DNA from: Alectoria sarmentosa
Lineage: Eukaryota; Ascomycota; Lecanoromycetes; Lecanorales; Parmeliaceae
Direction of reading: 5' to 3'
Assembly (NCBI GenBank): GCA_009733775.1
Contig: WOGZ01000149.1
Location: 16,764 to 80,763 of the forward strand
DNA: 64,000 nucleotides
A model generated the notes under the pieces. That model was not told the DNA's origin and searched no databases. It was given only the letters and a program-made list of their open reading frames with translations. Position 1 is the stretch's first letter; the number at the start of each line of letters is the position of its first letter. The position numbers and the translations under genes were made by a program. Below are positions 9,491 through 22,184 of this stretch, piece after piece.

Positions 9491-12120
9491 GAAGAGAGCG
9501 GGCTTTGATAAGGAACGGAAAGCGTTCCTCGGCGAAGTAAGAGAGAGCAAACAGTTCGTGAAGATGCGTTCGAAAAAGACGTTGAGGCCTCATAAATGGT
9601 CCAGATATTTCGAGTCAATCTAATTGGAAGCTCGGCTCTCGGAGAAGGTCCGGGAAAAGGCAGGGAAAGATGGCCGACTTTCCTACGATTGGGGTCAAGG
9701 TGGCCATTCCGCCCGACTTGCCCACCACAGCTTGCCTGCTTGTTCGTCAAGACTTACCCCGATCATCATTGCGTGCCTCTTTTTTTTTCTCAATAAGCGT
9801 ATTGAGAGGCGAGGTTATACTCCAATCATCAAAACACCTTAAAATAGTTTCATCTTGGAGATGTCACTTTCAGCCTCTTCGCAACACGCAGAGATAGTGA
9901 TTGTCGAGATGTTGCAAGGTCAGTCCTGTTGCTTTGCATGTCTTGGCGGCAGGGATGCTCATAATGAAGCTTACCAACAAATGTTCAGACTTTCCTCAAA
10001 GACAACTTTTGGGGTACCAGGATCAAATTGCGCCCATTTCTTTTCTGCGACAATGCAAACAACAAGCCTACTCAAGTCACAGGGTCTGGACTCACTTCAA
10101 AGACTACAACTGGGGTACAGTAGTATTGAGTCCTGATCTCCACCCCACCACACCCATTTTTGCCCGCTACGCCACCGGGGCCCAGATACCGAACCAAAAG
10201 CTGACACAAAGCGACTTGCAACCTTCCGCCCGACGCGCTTCACTGGTTCCCGATCCGTCGACCGTCAGCACTAATGCCGATCATGCATGCCATGCCAATA
10301 CAGTTCCGCGACCTGTTCTTCTTCAGTGGGTGCGAATTGGTGCGCCTGCCATTGACAATTCGTCTGATTCCTCATCACCGAGGGCCAAGTCTTTCTACAC
10401 ATCTTCGTTACGCGGTCCGATCAGTCCGCGTAAAACTGCGTTCTGTATTTCCAATCAGCATTGAATACTCGAGTAATCAGTAAGACGAGAAGAAGCAGAA
10501 AGACGGCAGAAAGACGAGGCTCTGAACTATTTATAGATCCTGATCTTTCCAGTCAATGTGCTCGCGGACGATTATTTTGGCACTGATTCCGTATGATTCA
10601 GGTTCACAAAATCCTCTTATTATGCAGTGAAATAGAGATCCCACACAGCCATACCTTGGCTCTCCGACCATCGTCATCGAATGTGGACCAAAATAGATTC
10701 CCGTACCTTGGGGGCCAAATTGGCAATCCGGGACTTTCCTCACAGGCCCCAGTGCCTTCATGACGAGATCTAGCATTCTATCCCAGATTTTGAAAGCCAC
10801 CATCAGCCACAATGTAACCGTCCAGCCGCAGCCGCACACCAGGATTCGTCGACCCCAGAGGCAGTAGGTGGTGCGCTGCGTGCTCCACGCCGAAAAAAAG
10901 ACACTCAAAACACTGCGTCATCTGAACGTAATCTGATCTTCATTCTTGCTCTCAAGTGTCACTTCAACTCGCTCAGAGCTACTCTAGCGCTTATCGCCGG
11001 CAGCGCCCGCATGCTTTACAATCAACGCGCATAGAGGAATATCAACAAAAACAGCGACCAGATCTACGATCCAACGCACCAACAAGGATGCTAAACAAGA
11101 CTTCTCGGTCCGAGGCATTCGAGCGAGCTTTATTGAGCACCTACTCGATACGAAATCGCTACCTACATAACCTTCCTTGTATCTCCCTCATCGATTCCTC
11201 TCCTCCAACAGTCATGAAATGAGGATTATTAAAAACAAGGGGGACACGATCGCTAATAACGAGAATAAGAACAATATTACCCTTGCCAATGAAAAGGCTG
11301 AAAAGATCGATCCCACAACGCATTTTGACGGAGCCTTGATCTCCCTTCCCTCACGCAGGCCACTGAATCTTCTCAGTCCAGTCATGAAATTCCGTACATT
11401 AAAAATCCCGTAGCCCCGCTCTCATTATTCCAGCCAGCACAAACACACACACTGCTAGCAAACAAAATAAAACAACACTCCTAAATTAACCTCAAATACC
11501 AACCAACCACACAAAAATACCTCTCTACGAATTATCTATCCAACAGCCACTGCGTCCCCAATACTTGACCCCGCGCACACCGCTCCCTCCCTCCCACCCA
11601 CTCACTCTCATTCCTATTCCTATTCCCTCGCCTTGCCCGCGCCGCCCAAAGAAGGCATCCAACAAGCCGATACCTCACCAAACCAAGCACCCCAGAAAAC
11701 ATCGACAAGCAAATCACCGCCGTCTTAATTAAGCGTCGCGGCTAAGATAAGATAGGAGCTCAGGATCTGGGCCCGGAGGTCAATGTAGCGGTGACGGTAT
11801 ATACTCTAACATGGATACAACATACGCCACGCTGGGATGGGATGGGATGGGATGCGAGCGAGCAAGCGAGTGGCGGCTTTTCTTTTCGGTGTTGGAAAGA
11901 AGCGGAGATGAGACTTGTAGAGGTTTTGTATCATTTTATCTGATTGGATCATCATTTTTTTGATTAGGGGGATTATACATTCAACAATCATAATTTGTCA
12001 TCATATATCCAATCACGAGCTGTCATTATATATCTGATTACGAGCTGTCATTATACACCCAATTACGAATTCCCTTCTACATCTCTGACCTACCGTCCAA
12101 CGCTATTCCAATTCACCTCT
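9491..12120. other. Long gene-poor intergenic region
   Basis: No gene could be supported in 2.6 kb. ORFs at 9901-10464 (plus) and 10531-10908 (minus) have no motif, and their translations look random. The 3' end carries small repeats: GGGAT units at 11834-11853 and a 25-bp tandem at 11997-12071. Confidence 0.5.
11997..12071. repeat. 25-bp tandem repeat, three copies
   Basis: Three consecutive 25-bp units start at 11997, 12022 and 12047. Each begins GTCATTATATA or a variant and ends ATTACGAGCT or a variant. The copies differ at a few positions, mostly transitions. They lie just 3' of the coiled-coil gene, which is on the minus strand. Confidence 0.75.
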
Positions 12121-13254
12121 TCATTGCTTATACTTATAATTCTTACCCACTTTGCAAACCCTCCCAGGTTGCTCCCTTGTGATCTGACCCGTGTTTCTAG
12201 TCCCACGCCTCGGTGTACCTCCACGCCCTCCTGCGGTTCCACGACCCCTCGCACTTCCGTGACCCCTCGCACTTCCGTGACCCCTGCCAGCGGCTACGGG
12301 AGGAGCAGGAGCGAGCACGATAGGAACGGGCACCACAGGACCGGGCATGATAGGAGCAGAAGCCGCCACGACAGGATTAGCCACGACAGGATCAGGAACG
12401 GGAACGACGGGAGCGGGCACCACAGGAGCGGGTACCACAGGGTTGGCCACGGCAGGAGCAGGAGCGGGCACGACAGGAGCTGGAACGAGAGCGCCACCCA
12501 CAAGCGCATCATTCACAGCCAGCAACAGCGCACGCAGTCTCAGAACCTCCGCCAGTCCTTGATCTCGTTCCGTCCTATACCGGTCCCGCGCCCTCTGCGC
12601 CTGCGCTCGCTCAGCCCGAAACCGGTCTCGCTCCCCCCTGCGTAGAACGTTTTCCCTGCGCAACCGGTCCCACTGCGCCCTTGCCAATCGAACGGAACGG
12701 AAGAAGCTTTGATTCCGCTCTTGGAGTCGCGTCACGTCGGGCAGATTCTGCAGCTGGGCGCGCAGGGTTTGATTCTCTGCTCGTTGGAGCTCTCGATCCG
12801 TCTCGAGTTGGTCCCGCTCGATGGCGATTCTTTCGTGGGATCGTTCAAGCTGGCGGTTACGCGCTGCGAGTCGGTGGATTTCAGCTTCCTGTTGGTGGAA
12901 AGTGTCTTCTGGGTTTTCAATCATGTTCAGGCCCGTCCTAGTCACTCGAGGCTGAATTCCCCGCGCCCATTCTGGTTCGTTATATGGGTTGGTCCTGTCA
13001 AAGGGCCTGTCTAGCTGAGTACTCGGTACAGAGATCGCGCGTCGAGATTCGAAGAGTGGTGTATTCTCCCGAGATGTGATTTCATGGGGTGGACGAACAG
13101 CGAATGGTGGACCTGGTCTCGTCGCATACGATGCGCGCTCCAGACAAGGTTCATGGGAGCCAGCGCGTTGAGGGATTCCCGTTGGCCTTTCTGGAACTGG
13201 ATTATTTGCGGGAATTGGATGATTGGTAGGATCTGGACGATCGGAGTCAGCCAT
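12121..13254 (-). CDS. Coiled-coil protein with Pro-Ala-Val repeats and RG-rich tail
   Basis: A single 377-aa ORF runs from ATG 13254-13252 to the stop at 12121. Residues 1 to about 110 are Pro/Arg-rich and probably disordered. Residues about 115 to 245 are dense in Glu, Arg, Gln and Leu with heptad-like spacing (QQEAEIHRLAARNRQLERSH and further on), which predicts a long coiled coil. Residues about 250 to 330 are degenerate repeats of PAPVV / ANPVV, and 330 to 365 are an RG-rich stretch (GRGHGSARGHGSARGRG and so on) like RNA-binding RGG tails. The C-terminus is basic. I recognise no family. The single open frame across low-complexity DNA could be partly fortuitous, but the coiled-coil section has an organised pattern and supports a real gene. 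An RNA- or scaffold-type role is only inference. Confidence 0.6.
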   Translation of the reverse strand: MADSDRPDPTNHPIPANNPVPERPTGIPQRAGSHEPCLERASYATRPGPPFAVRPPHEITSRENTPLFESRRAISVPSTQLDRPFDRTNPYNEPEWARGIQPRVTRTGLNMIENPEDTFHQQEAEIHRLAARNRQLERSHERIAIERDQLETDRELQRAENQTLRAQLQNLPDVTRLQERNQSFFRSVRLARAQWDRLRRENVLRRGERDRFRAERAQAQRARDRYRTERDQGLAEVLRLRALLLAVNDALVGGALVPAPVVPAPAPAVANPVVPAPVVPAPVVPVPDPVVANPVVAASAPIMPGPVVPVPIVLAPAPPVAAGRGHGSARGHGSARGRGTAGGRGGTPRRGTRNTGQITREQPGRVCKVGKNYKYKQ

Positions 13255-13955
13255 CTCGATAGTCTACGTTGCGTGCGGCTCTTGGACGGGGAACGAGAAT
13301 AAGATGCGACCAGCGCAGCTAGTTTAAGACTGATTGAAAGTAGTCTGAAGACCAGCCATAGGTGCCTTGAGAGCCATGCAATAGAAGCAATGTAAAGCAC
13401 ATGGTTGGTGAGAGCCGCCGCTCAGCAGAAAGACAAGCAAGGAGAAAAAGGGAGAACAAACCCGCTTTATGCCTGGCGACGTTGGCGTCCAATGGTTTCA
13501 AAGGAATTTCACCTCATTCGATGCCCATTAAAGTCGCAATAAATTACGAGGACAAGCAGTAACAACAAAGGATACAAACCCAGTACCAAGCTGACGAAAT
13601 GGCCATTGATTTGTTCCACGAGGAATTCATCGATGTTCAAAGTGGTAGAATGAGCCAAGTTCATATACGTGCAGATCGAATCGCCATTGCGGAACGAGGT
13701 TGGGGGTTGAGATTTTGAGTTCATATGAAACACTCTCATCGTTGACGAGTCAAACATCAATTTTGAATGGGAAACTTGAAGGATATCAGGCCTCGTTGCG
13801 ATGAAGCGCGTCATCAAGGTCAGCGTTCTTTCAAGACATACTAGGCGTAAAGGAAGATTTCGGAGAAGGGGGCCGTACATTCCCATTCGTGCATGGCGAG
13901 ATGGTTGGTTGGTAGAGTAAATGTCTGTGGAGTTCTCGCATCAAGATCGGCGCCT
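13255..13955. other. Intergenic, no gene seen
   Basis: Short minus-strand ORFs at 13319-13886 have no recognisable features. This region should contain the terminator of the F-box-like gene and the promoter of the coiled-coil gene, since both are on the minus strand. Confidence 0.4.
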
Positions 13956-15353
13956 TCACTTGGAAGCTTTGGTGCCTTGAGACGATGATGGTTTGACTTC
14001 TACCACCTTTGGTGAACATAAGCGAAGACGGCTGTCTTCTAGAGATATCTTCTGCCATGTGCTAGAACAGATTGAATCCATGTCTTGTTTCAGCAGTTCG
14101 CTTAGGGATGAGGGTACCTGACAACCTTGGCCCTGTCACACTCTGACATGGTAATGTTCTTCACGCTGCCGTCGGGAGATCGTTCTACCATGGCTTTGGC
14201 CTTATCGCCAATCCACAACTCTCTGAGACTCGTGCACACAGGGAACACCATACGTGCGACCTTTCTCTCAGCTTCTTTCCCTTCGCGGATGACCTGCTGG
14301 AGATACTCATCGCCTCCAGGACCCATATAGGCGTTTCCGCAGAAAGGTGGATTGAATCCAACTTCGAGAGAACTTGCATCAGCCAGGGCTAAAGTGCGTA
14401 ACTCCTGGAAGCGGGACAAGGTTGGTAGGGATTCCTGGGACTGTTGTTAATCATTGTGATCTTTGAAAATGAGAATGCTGGTAGAAGGCCACGCTCTTAC
14501 TTCCAATGGGCTCCTGCCGTCCATACCAAAGCTGGTAATATTCGGTTTGGCTTCAAGGAGAGCTAAGGTATGTTAACAATATAGCAGAATAAGTCTAATG
14601 ACAGAAACCGAATGGTACCTTCCAGCAAACCAGTATCCCACCTGTCCTGCATTTCGAAATGGCGCAGCTTCGAAGCTGCTCCCACGGCCTTGATAAGTCT
14701 CAAAGAATGACCTCTGTTCCATCCATTCTCATACGCACGTTCCGAATGCCCCCACTGATATCCGTTACTGGAGACTATCTTTACATTCGGGCACATGGCG
14801 ACCATGAATTCGCAGTAAGGCCCTACGACCAGAACATCAGCGCTCGGCAACAGAATACTCGCCTGGCGAAATGCTTCTTCGAATACACCAACGTGATATT
14901 CGGGTACGACAAACACCAGCTTTTCGAGCTGAGGCATAGCGCTAAGCAGATTAGCCAGCAAAGAGGGCATAGATGGGGGTGGTGGTGGTGCGCCCTTTCC
15001 TTCGTAGACGTCGAATTTAAGGACCCTGCAACCTCGTTAGGAGCCTGTTGTTACACAGAAGAGTCCACAAGGCTGGGGTACTTGACAAGTGAGAAGAGAG
15101 GGTGACATTCTTCCATCGCGTGGAGTCGGCTATTCGCAGAATCCCAGGGTCCCCGTATGACGACGGTGTGGAACAGGTCTGGAAGAGAAACGTCTCGAAG
15201 CTGTTTGTTGCTTCTTGATAGTCCATCTAGAAGTACTCGGAGACTGGGGTCTCTCGACGTAGAAGCGCAAACTTGACGTAACAAGTCGTAAGGTAGTGAA
15301 GAAAGGTAATCTCCATCCGTCGAACGAAAAGTGGGATCGGGGAGGGTTTGCAT
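13956..15353 (-). CDS. F-box-like protein, five exons
   Basis: Exons are 15353-15082, 15025-14619, 14562-14501, 14440-14118 and 14061-13956. The four introns are 56 to 60 bp, all GT..AG, with phases that join cleanly, for a total of 389 aa. The N-terminal SSLPYDLLRQVCAST...LRVLLDGLSRSNKQLRDVSLPDLFHTVVI has the LPxDLL start and the downstream LxxLF strand of a fungal F-box. The middle has leucine-rich-repeat-like strands (LPQLEKLVFVVPEYH; LRTLALADASSL; SLRELWIGD), and KNITMSECDRAKVV reads on into WQKISLEDSRLRL. It is probably a substrate adaptor of an SCF ubiquitin ligase; the target is unknown. The frame is also open upstream to an ATG at 15470 that would add 39 residues with a membrane helix (IYSLAVFIAVSLIALLL); I prefer the start next to the F-box but cannot exclude a membrane-anchored form. 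Confidence 0.75.
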
Positions 15354-17541
15354 CTTTCCGGAAAGAGATGGTATGGTATCAGGATTTGACAACAAGAGTG
15401 CTATGAGGGAGACTGCGATGAAGACTGCGAGGCTGTAAATGCCGTTGCGTATTGTGTGCCTGTCACTCATGAAGGCGGAGATGTTTCTGATAGAATAGTC
15501 GAGAGGCCACATGCAGTGACAGTCTCCGTTGAAAGATTCTTGGTGTTCATCTCTGCTAACAGGCAAGGCTTCATTTTGAAGCCACGTATCAGTAGGATGC
15601 AACAGGCAGCAATGTGGGAGTGTTGGAATTTAGAACCTCAGCCCTATCCTGCTTGGCATGTACTACATACCTTACTCTCGGAATCTCGGAATGCCAAGGC
15701 CGACCTTCCTGAGATAAATTGCAACTCTCTGGGCCACCTCCTTCACTCCTTCACCTATTTTCCACCCGAACCTCATTAACAGGCCTTTTGGCTGTAGGGT
15801 GAAAGGATACTGATGATGTTGTATCACCGGACTAAAATCGAAGACAGACTTCGAATCAGGCTCCATTTGCATGGATTTTAATGGTGCGTCTTTCTTCTGT
15901 CACAAACAGGCAATACCGTGACGAGGCGGCACGACCTTCGCGCTTTCTTTTCCGCGAGGAGGCATATAGACACCAATTACAGAGAGGAAGTATTGGCAGG
16001 TCAACTCGAAGTTCTAACCGCCTAGCTCAGGCTTCCAGCCTTGGGTCTTGCGCACATAGCATTGTAGTGTCGTGTATCCTTACGTTTCTTCGGTGCTGAG
16101 TGTGAAGCCGTGATAGCCACTGTATTGCGTGCAGGCAAGTTCAGCTACGTGTTCGAGTTCCTGGCTCATCCTCTTCCATTCATTCTGAGGTGAGGAATTG
16201 GGCGAGGCAGTCTGATTTCGGCACTGCGTCCTAGGTCTCATGAAACCGGCCAAAGTCTCATGCTATCTTGGACAGGTTTCAAAGCCGAGTGCGTCATTGC
16301 GAACGAAATCAGTGGATTTTTTCCCGGCATCATCATTTGATCCGGAGTCAAGAAGCCGCTAACGCTTACAACGCTGATCCCCTCGCTGTTTTTCATCCTC
16401 TACGAAGTCGCTCTTGGAGTCATACTTAAACGGCTCGTTATCGTCCAAGCTTTAGTAGACATATTCACTAGAGCGAACTTCATCAAGCGCTTCAGGTTCT
16501 CTGTCAATGCCTCGACAGCCGGTCCGTGATTGCGGATAGCGCCGTTTTTCGATGTGGCTTTGGCCAAAAGAGTTGTTCCGGCAGCTGTCGCGAGGAAGCA
16601 GTGAGAAATGTCACATCTCTGCACCGCCTCGGGCGGCTCTTGACTTGTACGAATACGGCCAAAGTTGGAGCTGACACCGCGAAGCTTGCAGTGTACCCCA
16701 AAAAGTTGCGTCAATGACTGTGGCTCTTCCTTGCGCTTTGGAACACATACTTACCTCTGAGTGGAGCATAGTGAGATGTTAATCTTTTCTTACTAAACAG
16801 ACCGAGTGTTTTCTTCATCGTCCTTCCGCAATAGAGTGAATGAACGTTCTACTCTTTGAGGTCCCAAGGCAGCAGAATGCAGCGCAAGACCGAACATGGC
16901 AAGACAGCCACAGCCCAGCGACAACCCGATTTTCCTGACGTTGGCGGCTAGATCCGTCCTACTTGATAGCTTCCTATCATTTTTCTTACTTTACTTTGCC
17001 TCGTGCGGAGCAGCATCACATGGTCGCCTGGCAGTGGAATTCATTCATAGCAGCAAACTTCCCAGCTTACCCATCGTCAACAAAAGCAAACATGGAGCTT
17101 TCAAACAAGCCTCGTCGTATAACGGATACATACCTAGGAACAAAGTACAAAATGCGCTGTTACTCCCTTGTTTTCCCTTCGACTCTATAAACATTTCTGA
17201 TACCATACTCAGCGATCACAATCGATTTGACACCCTCTTGTCGCATTTCCTACATCATTATACATGCAAGCATAAGTTTTTGTCATAAGCACACCTATAA
17301 CACTTTCTAAGTTATTATAAATATATTTTGTGTTAAACTTTTTTGTGGAACTTTTGTGTTAAGCATTGTGTTATATCGCTTCCAGGTGTCGGCTGACACT
17401 CTTGTTTCCCCACACCACGCCTCTCTGTTGTCAATGTCGGTGGAGAGGTGTCCTATCATGTCTACTTGACACGAGTTTCCAAAACACAGCAGTTATAACA
17501 CAACGTCCAGAAGCGGCGAAGGGTGATATACAAGCAGCATA
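15354..17541. other. Intergenic, no gene supported
   Basis: About 2.2 kb without a credible gene. ORFs at 15456-15779, 16400-16714 and 16896-17288 show no motif or signal and have overlapping equivalents on the other strand. AT content rises around 17280-17360, where a GTGTTATA-type motif recurs in both orientations (about 17289, 17363 and 17492). Confidence 0.45.
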
Positions 17542-17697
17542 ATGTCTTATAAAAGCCCGCTCTTCTTGCCTCTATGTCTTCTCGCCTCCTATCTTTCTCT
17601 TCCTCTACGGGCTCAAACTTTCGCACCGATACTCAACCACATCACTGCTCGCAGTTCAACAATCACACCACAACTTCAAGGAAAGGAGTACTACAAG
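17542..17697 (+). other. Possible alternative first exon with signal-peptide-like leader
   Basis: An ATG at 17542 opens 52 codons, beginning MSYKSPLFLPLCLLASYLSL, then a donor GTGAGT at 17698. The acceptor at 17847-17848 (CTATAG) restores the frame of the downstream 2EXR-TPR protein without a stop. The leader would place an otherwise cytosol-like protein in the secretory pathway, which is odd, so the exon may belong to a separate short transcript or be fortuitous. Confidence 0.35.
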
Positions 17698-17857
17698 GTG
17701 AGTCATGCCCCTGAAGCACAGCAACCTAGCTCCAGCTTCGTGTCCGATCCCTTCGACAGTGTCCATGAGACTGCGCCCCCTCGATGCTCTATATAAAAAA
17801 TCCTTTCCAGCTCTTGAAAGTAGCACGGTCCGCTAACGCCCTCTATAGTTGCAAGTC

Positions 17858-20020
17858 ATGATGAGCTCCTCCAGTTCTGTCTTTGTGGCTGCAGATGTCA
17901 ACATCGGGCAGGATTCCTATTTCATGAGACTTCCTACAGAGATCCGAGAAATGATCTATCGATATTTCCTCATAGCAAAGTACACGATGACAGAGCCCAA
18001 TATGACCAGCAAAGAGGTCAGTCTCTCTGCATCAAAGTGATTTATATCTGCTGACATGGCTCCTTTATAGTACGACTGCAACCGGTGCAACATACAAGAT
18101 GGTCCTGACCAGACATACCGCTTTGATACTGCAATCCTCGGCACCAACCGCAAAATCTACGAAGAAGCGAGAGACGTGTGTCGACGAGAGAACGACTTTG
18201 TCTGCTTGACCTCTTTGCGGCCCTCACGTCTTGGATATGAGGTCGAGGAGCAAGGAATACAGATGATAGCCAAAGGCTCAAAGGCTCGCGACTTTTGGAA
18301 CATCTCCATGACACTCATACTGGATCCTGCCGCGTTAGGAGGTTGGCCACAAGGTGGCCCTCGGTACCGCGGGCCCGACGGTTGGTTGGACCCGTCTGAA
18401 GACGGACGACCTTGGCGTTACATCTTTTGCAGCGACGAGTTGCCTGAATTCTGTAGGCTTCTGTTGAAGATGAGCATGGACGATGACGACGTCCTTCGCA
18501 AGACGGCACTCTACCTTGATATCAATCCTGCCATTGGGAACGGACAGGCGATAGAAATCGATGGTAACCCTGCTGGCCTGTCGCGAATGGAGAGACTCCT
18601 TGGCCCACTTCGTCAGCTTCATAGCTTGGGAGCAGCCCAGATCCAAGGTCCTTTGAGTGGCCACTACAAAGGAGAGGTTATCAAAAGTATCTGCAAGGAT
18701 TGCCCCACCGCCATGGACATTGTTAACCAAACCATGGTCTCTCTCCGCCAAGCTGATGACCAGGCTAGCAAAGGCCAACTCCTACAAGCGAACCAAGGCT
18801 ACAAGAAAGCTCTCAGTTTCCTTCGTTCCTGCTGCTGGCGATACGATGAGCAGGAGTTCGTCATGAAAAGCGGGCCATTTCCTCGATTAGAGGCCGAACA
18901 ATGTATAAAGAACTTCGTGGTCAGACTTCAAGCCCGAATCGCAGCTGTGTATTTGGAGATGGGGAAATTGAGAATGGCTCGAGTATATACCGAACGCGCT
19001 CTGGATCCTCGTCGGCCCTATGATGACCGGCACAACAAAGAGTACTGCTTGGATATCGAGCCCTGGGAGGGTGTAGCTTACGCCGAAGTCCTTCACGTGG
19101 CAGCAAAGATCAGCTACGCGCACGGGGGTGTGTATCAGGCAACGGCAGACCTTCGGGACGCAGGCCAGCTTGTGCCCTTGACGGAAGAGCAAAAAGCTAG
19201 ACTTGAAGCGTGGCAGAACCATTCGAACAGCCTTCGTGATAGGTACACCAAACGAGAAGAAGCAAGGAAATTGCGGTCCCAGAAACAAGAAGAGAAGACT
19301 GAAGGTATTGAAGCCCCAGACCAGAACTCCCCAGTCCCTGGAAAGAGAAGACTGACGCTATCATTGACAGGAATGTTTTTGGTGGCATGCAACTGGAAGG
19401 ACAAGGGCGACCGACTTCTCCGAAGTGGAGGATCTGACTTAGCTGCCTCGAAGTATAAGACTGCTCTCTCAAAGATCGACTCCATAGTCCAAAAGCGCGA
19501 ACTCTTCTTCACGATCAAATCCGGGACATTCGAAGGTTATAGTTCCGGAGACGCCATCAAAGCTCTCAGATTCAAGCTCCAGGCAGGCGTCGCTGCCGCC
19601 CATTTGATGTCTCACAAGTACAGGGACGTCAGCGAATCGGCAGATGCCGCCTTGGCAGGCATACAAGAGTATCGTGATTGCACCCCCCGGTTCCACAAAG
19701 AAGACCGCCGAAAGCTATGGTATGACTCGTGGTACTGGCGGGAGGACCAAAAGCTGGACTATGTCAAGATCCACTACTGCAAGGCGCTCGCCCTCAAGCA
19801 CTTGGGCGATACGGCGCGCGCGATGGAGCACATGGAGAAAGCCTTGAGTTTCGATCCGGGAGACAGCACGGTGCTTGCGCAACTCGAGCTGCTGAGGCAG
19901 GAACGGGCGCTGGAAGAGGATGCGGTTCGACGGGCTAGAGCAAGGAAGTTGAATTCGATGCAGGATCTGCTGCGGAAGAAGCAGAGGAACCGCAAGGGAA
20001 AGGCTCGATCGAGGGCGTGA
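17858..20020 (+). CDS. 2EXR-type N-terminal domain plus TPR protein
   Basis: Exons are 17858-18016 and 18071-20020, with a 54-bp intron (GTCAGT..TATAG, phase 0), giving 702 aa. Residues 23 to about 120 begin MRLPTEIREMIYRYFL and continue to TAILGTNRKIYEEARDV, the pattern of the fungal 2EXR / F-box-like family (LPxEIRxxIY then LxxNRxIYxEA). The remainder is helical with TPR-like units: around residue 276 (ASKGQLLQANQGYKKALSFL), around 495 (KGDRLLRSGGSDLAASKYKT) and around 622 (YCKALALKHLGDTARAMEHM, followed by EKALSFDPGD). The C-terminus is Arg/Lys-rich and could be a nuclear signal. The likely role is as an adaptor in protein complexes. An upstream exon, 17542-17697, splices in frame (GTGAGT..CTATAG) and would add 55 residues starting with a secretion-type leader; I treat it as an alternative, not the main start. 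Confidence 0.8.
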
Positions 20021-22184
20021 GGTAACGGAGCGACTGCTGTCTTCAAGGATGGAATGAGCCCGTATGGATTTGGCGTATGCGCAAGAAAGGGAAGGTTGTC
20101 GTGGTTAGATTGATGATGACATGTCAGATAGACCTTAGTTCAGTCCGGAAATCTGTTAGCTCTATTACTTGCTACTGTGGGGGTGGCAATTGCCCCCTTG
20201 ATAATGAAGCCAAGGGTTTAGCCCAAGGGGGCTTAAGGCATGGCATCAGATAACAAATTTTCGTAGCAAAGAAAAGGACACCTTACATACCCTTAGCTAC
20301 AGTCACACACTACTGACTCATTACCAGATTCAACAACTTTTTTTTACAGTTTACAAGTACCACTCCTTCAACTGCTCACACCTCTCCAACGCAATTCTGT
20401 CTCCCCCCCGAAACAGCCAAAAATGCATAAGATAACGAAGCTACCTCAACGCCCGGGACCAGCAAGCTCGAACCGGTACCCATCGCATCTCAGCGTCCCG
20501 AAACCCCAATTCTCATGCTCGAATAACAGGAACTGGAAACAAATCAAAACTGAACACACCCATAAACGGATAGGACAAAAGAACGCCACGGCTCTGAAAG
20601 AATCCAAATCGAACAAAAAGTCTAGTCTAATACTGGCAGTGAGTAAAGAGCGAGTATACATGACGCTCGCTATAGCCACGTGTATCACACCTACCTGCGA
20701 TAACTTCTATCCAACCCCGGAACGCACAGTCCCACCGTAGCTAGACGAAGAGAAAACGAGCTCTGTAGTAAAGCTTATATTTCCATTCCCAGACCCTCCA
20801 CCCCCCCACCCCTTTCTCTCTCAAAAATTCCATCAACAGGAGCGATCTCGCATCCTAGCAAGCATATCCGTCGATTCAGAACTCAGCTTTCCACTTCTCA
20901 CATATCACGACGGCTCTTTTGTCATCCGTCCATCGATCGCAGCGTTTTGATGAGAACGGTATTCAAAACCCTAGCTCTTTCCTCCCACACTGTTTTTGAC
21001 TCTCAATTACCTCACTCACACGACCCACGACACGTCCTCCCTCAAACGAAGGCGATGCCGTTCTCCATCTACCATCCATATCAACTCTTGCCACTCAATC
21101 GCTTCGGGGCCATCCAGTAGGCAAACAAGCTATCCGTAGTATAACCATGATCCCCAAGCCTTAAGCCTTCTCGCGACGTCGGCGCGATTTGTTGTACTGA
21201 GGTGGGAGAAGTTGATCCTCGATTTGGTCGGTCACTCCCATCAGAGATCCACGGTCGGTAGGGCAGTATCATGGTATTTTGGATCCATACCCGATCCATT
21301 CTTTGACTCTCCGATTGTGAACGAGACGATCGCAACAGATTGCGACGACCGAGAAAAGGAGAGACGGTAGCGATTGGCTGCGATATTGCTAGGAGAGTAA
21401 TTGAGTGAGAAAAGGCAATGGAGCAGAAGGAGAATTCCTCATTTGAAGCCTGTGTTGTAGAGGACGATGGAAGCCCACACGGTTTCAGATCTTGTCTGAT
21501 ACACCCCTGCCGATCCTTGTAGAGCTACAAGGAGGCGCCAAATGCCCAGCCATTGTATGCATTACACGGAAGTGCATGCCAATGAGTCTGAATGACTAGG
21601 GGGGAAGTGCCGATCTAACACACGGCTCGAAGGTCTGAAGGGCGATAAAAGGTCTGCTGGGTGAGAAATACCTTTGTGATTGCAAGATCGCCAAGAAAAA
21701 AAAAGAGAAAAAAAAAGCCAACCAGCAACGGAATATCAAGACAGCGGCAGAGACGAAGGCCAGTACAAAAGACTTTCCACTAACAAAGACAACCTGAGAC
21801 AAGCGGCCAAAGAGGAAGTTCAGGCCGCTGGTAGCCTGATCAAGTATCCGGCCTTTTTCGGCTAGGACTGGATTATTCTGGAACTCCTAGACATTTCCTC
21901 GAAGGACCTCTTTTCCGGACTGCCCGACGTTCTCACTCAATCTACCTATCACAAATTGATTAGAATCCTAAATTCCCGCCATGATATATATTTTATTTAT
22001 TGCGAGTGACTTTAATCGTGAATTTGTCGCCCGTTCTAAATCACCTCAGAAATCGCGCCCAAGCTAATGATTCCACAGTCAGGGTGCTAAGACCTCTAGT
22101 CAGCCAGCCCCATCCCATTCGAAGCGGATCGGATACTTACTCGACTCGCATAGAGTCCCGGTAAGTATTATTCCATGCGCAATC
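20021..22184. other. Intergenic, no gene supported
   Basis: About 2.2 kb with short ORFs only (20423-20740 plus; 20446-20688 and 21081-21335 minus). None has recognisable content. Base composition becomes AT-rich from about 21950, leading into the LTR element. Confidence 0.45.

Noticed and set aside
9901..10464. Plus ORF of 187 codons
   Set aside because: Several overlapping plus frames are open here; the translation shows no recognisable pattern or splice partner.
10531..10908. Minus ORF of 125 codons
   Set aside because: No motif, no signal peptide that fits, Cys/Trp-rich random-looking translation, and no neighbouring exon to join.
16400..17288. Several medium ORFs on both strands
   Set aside because: No recognisable content; no consistent exon chain can be built.
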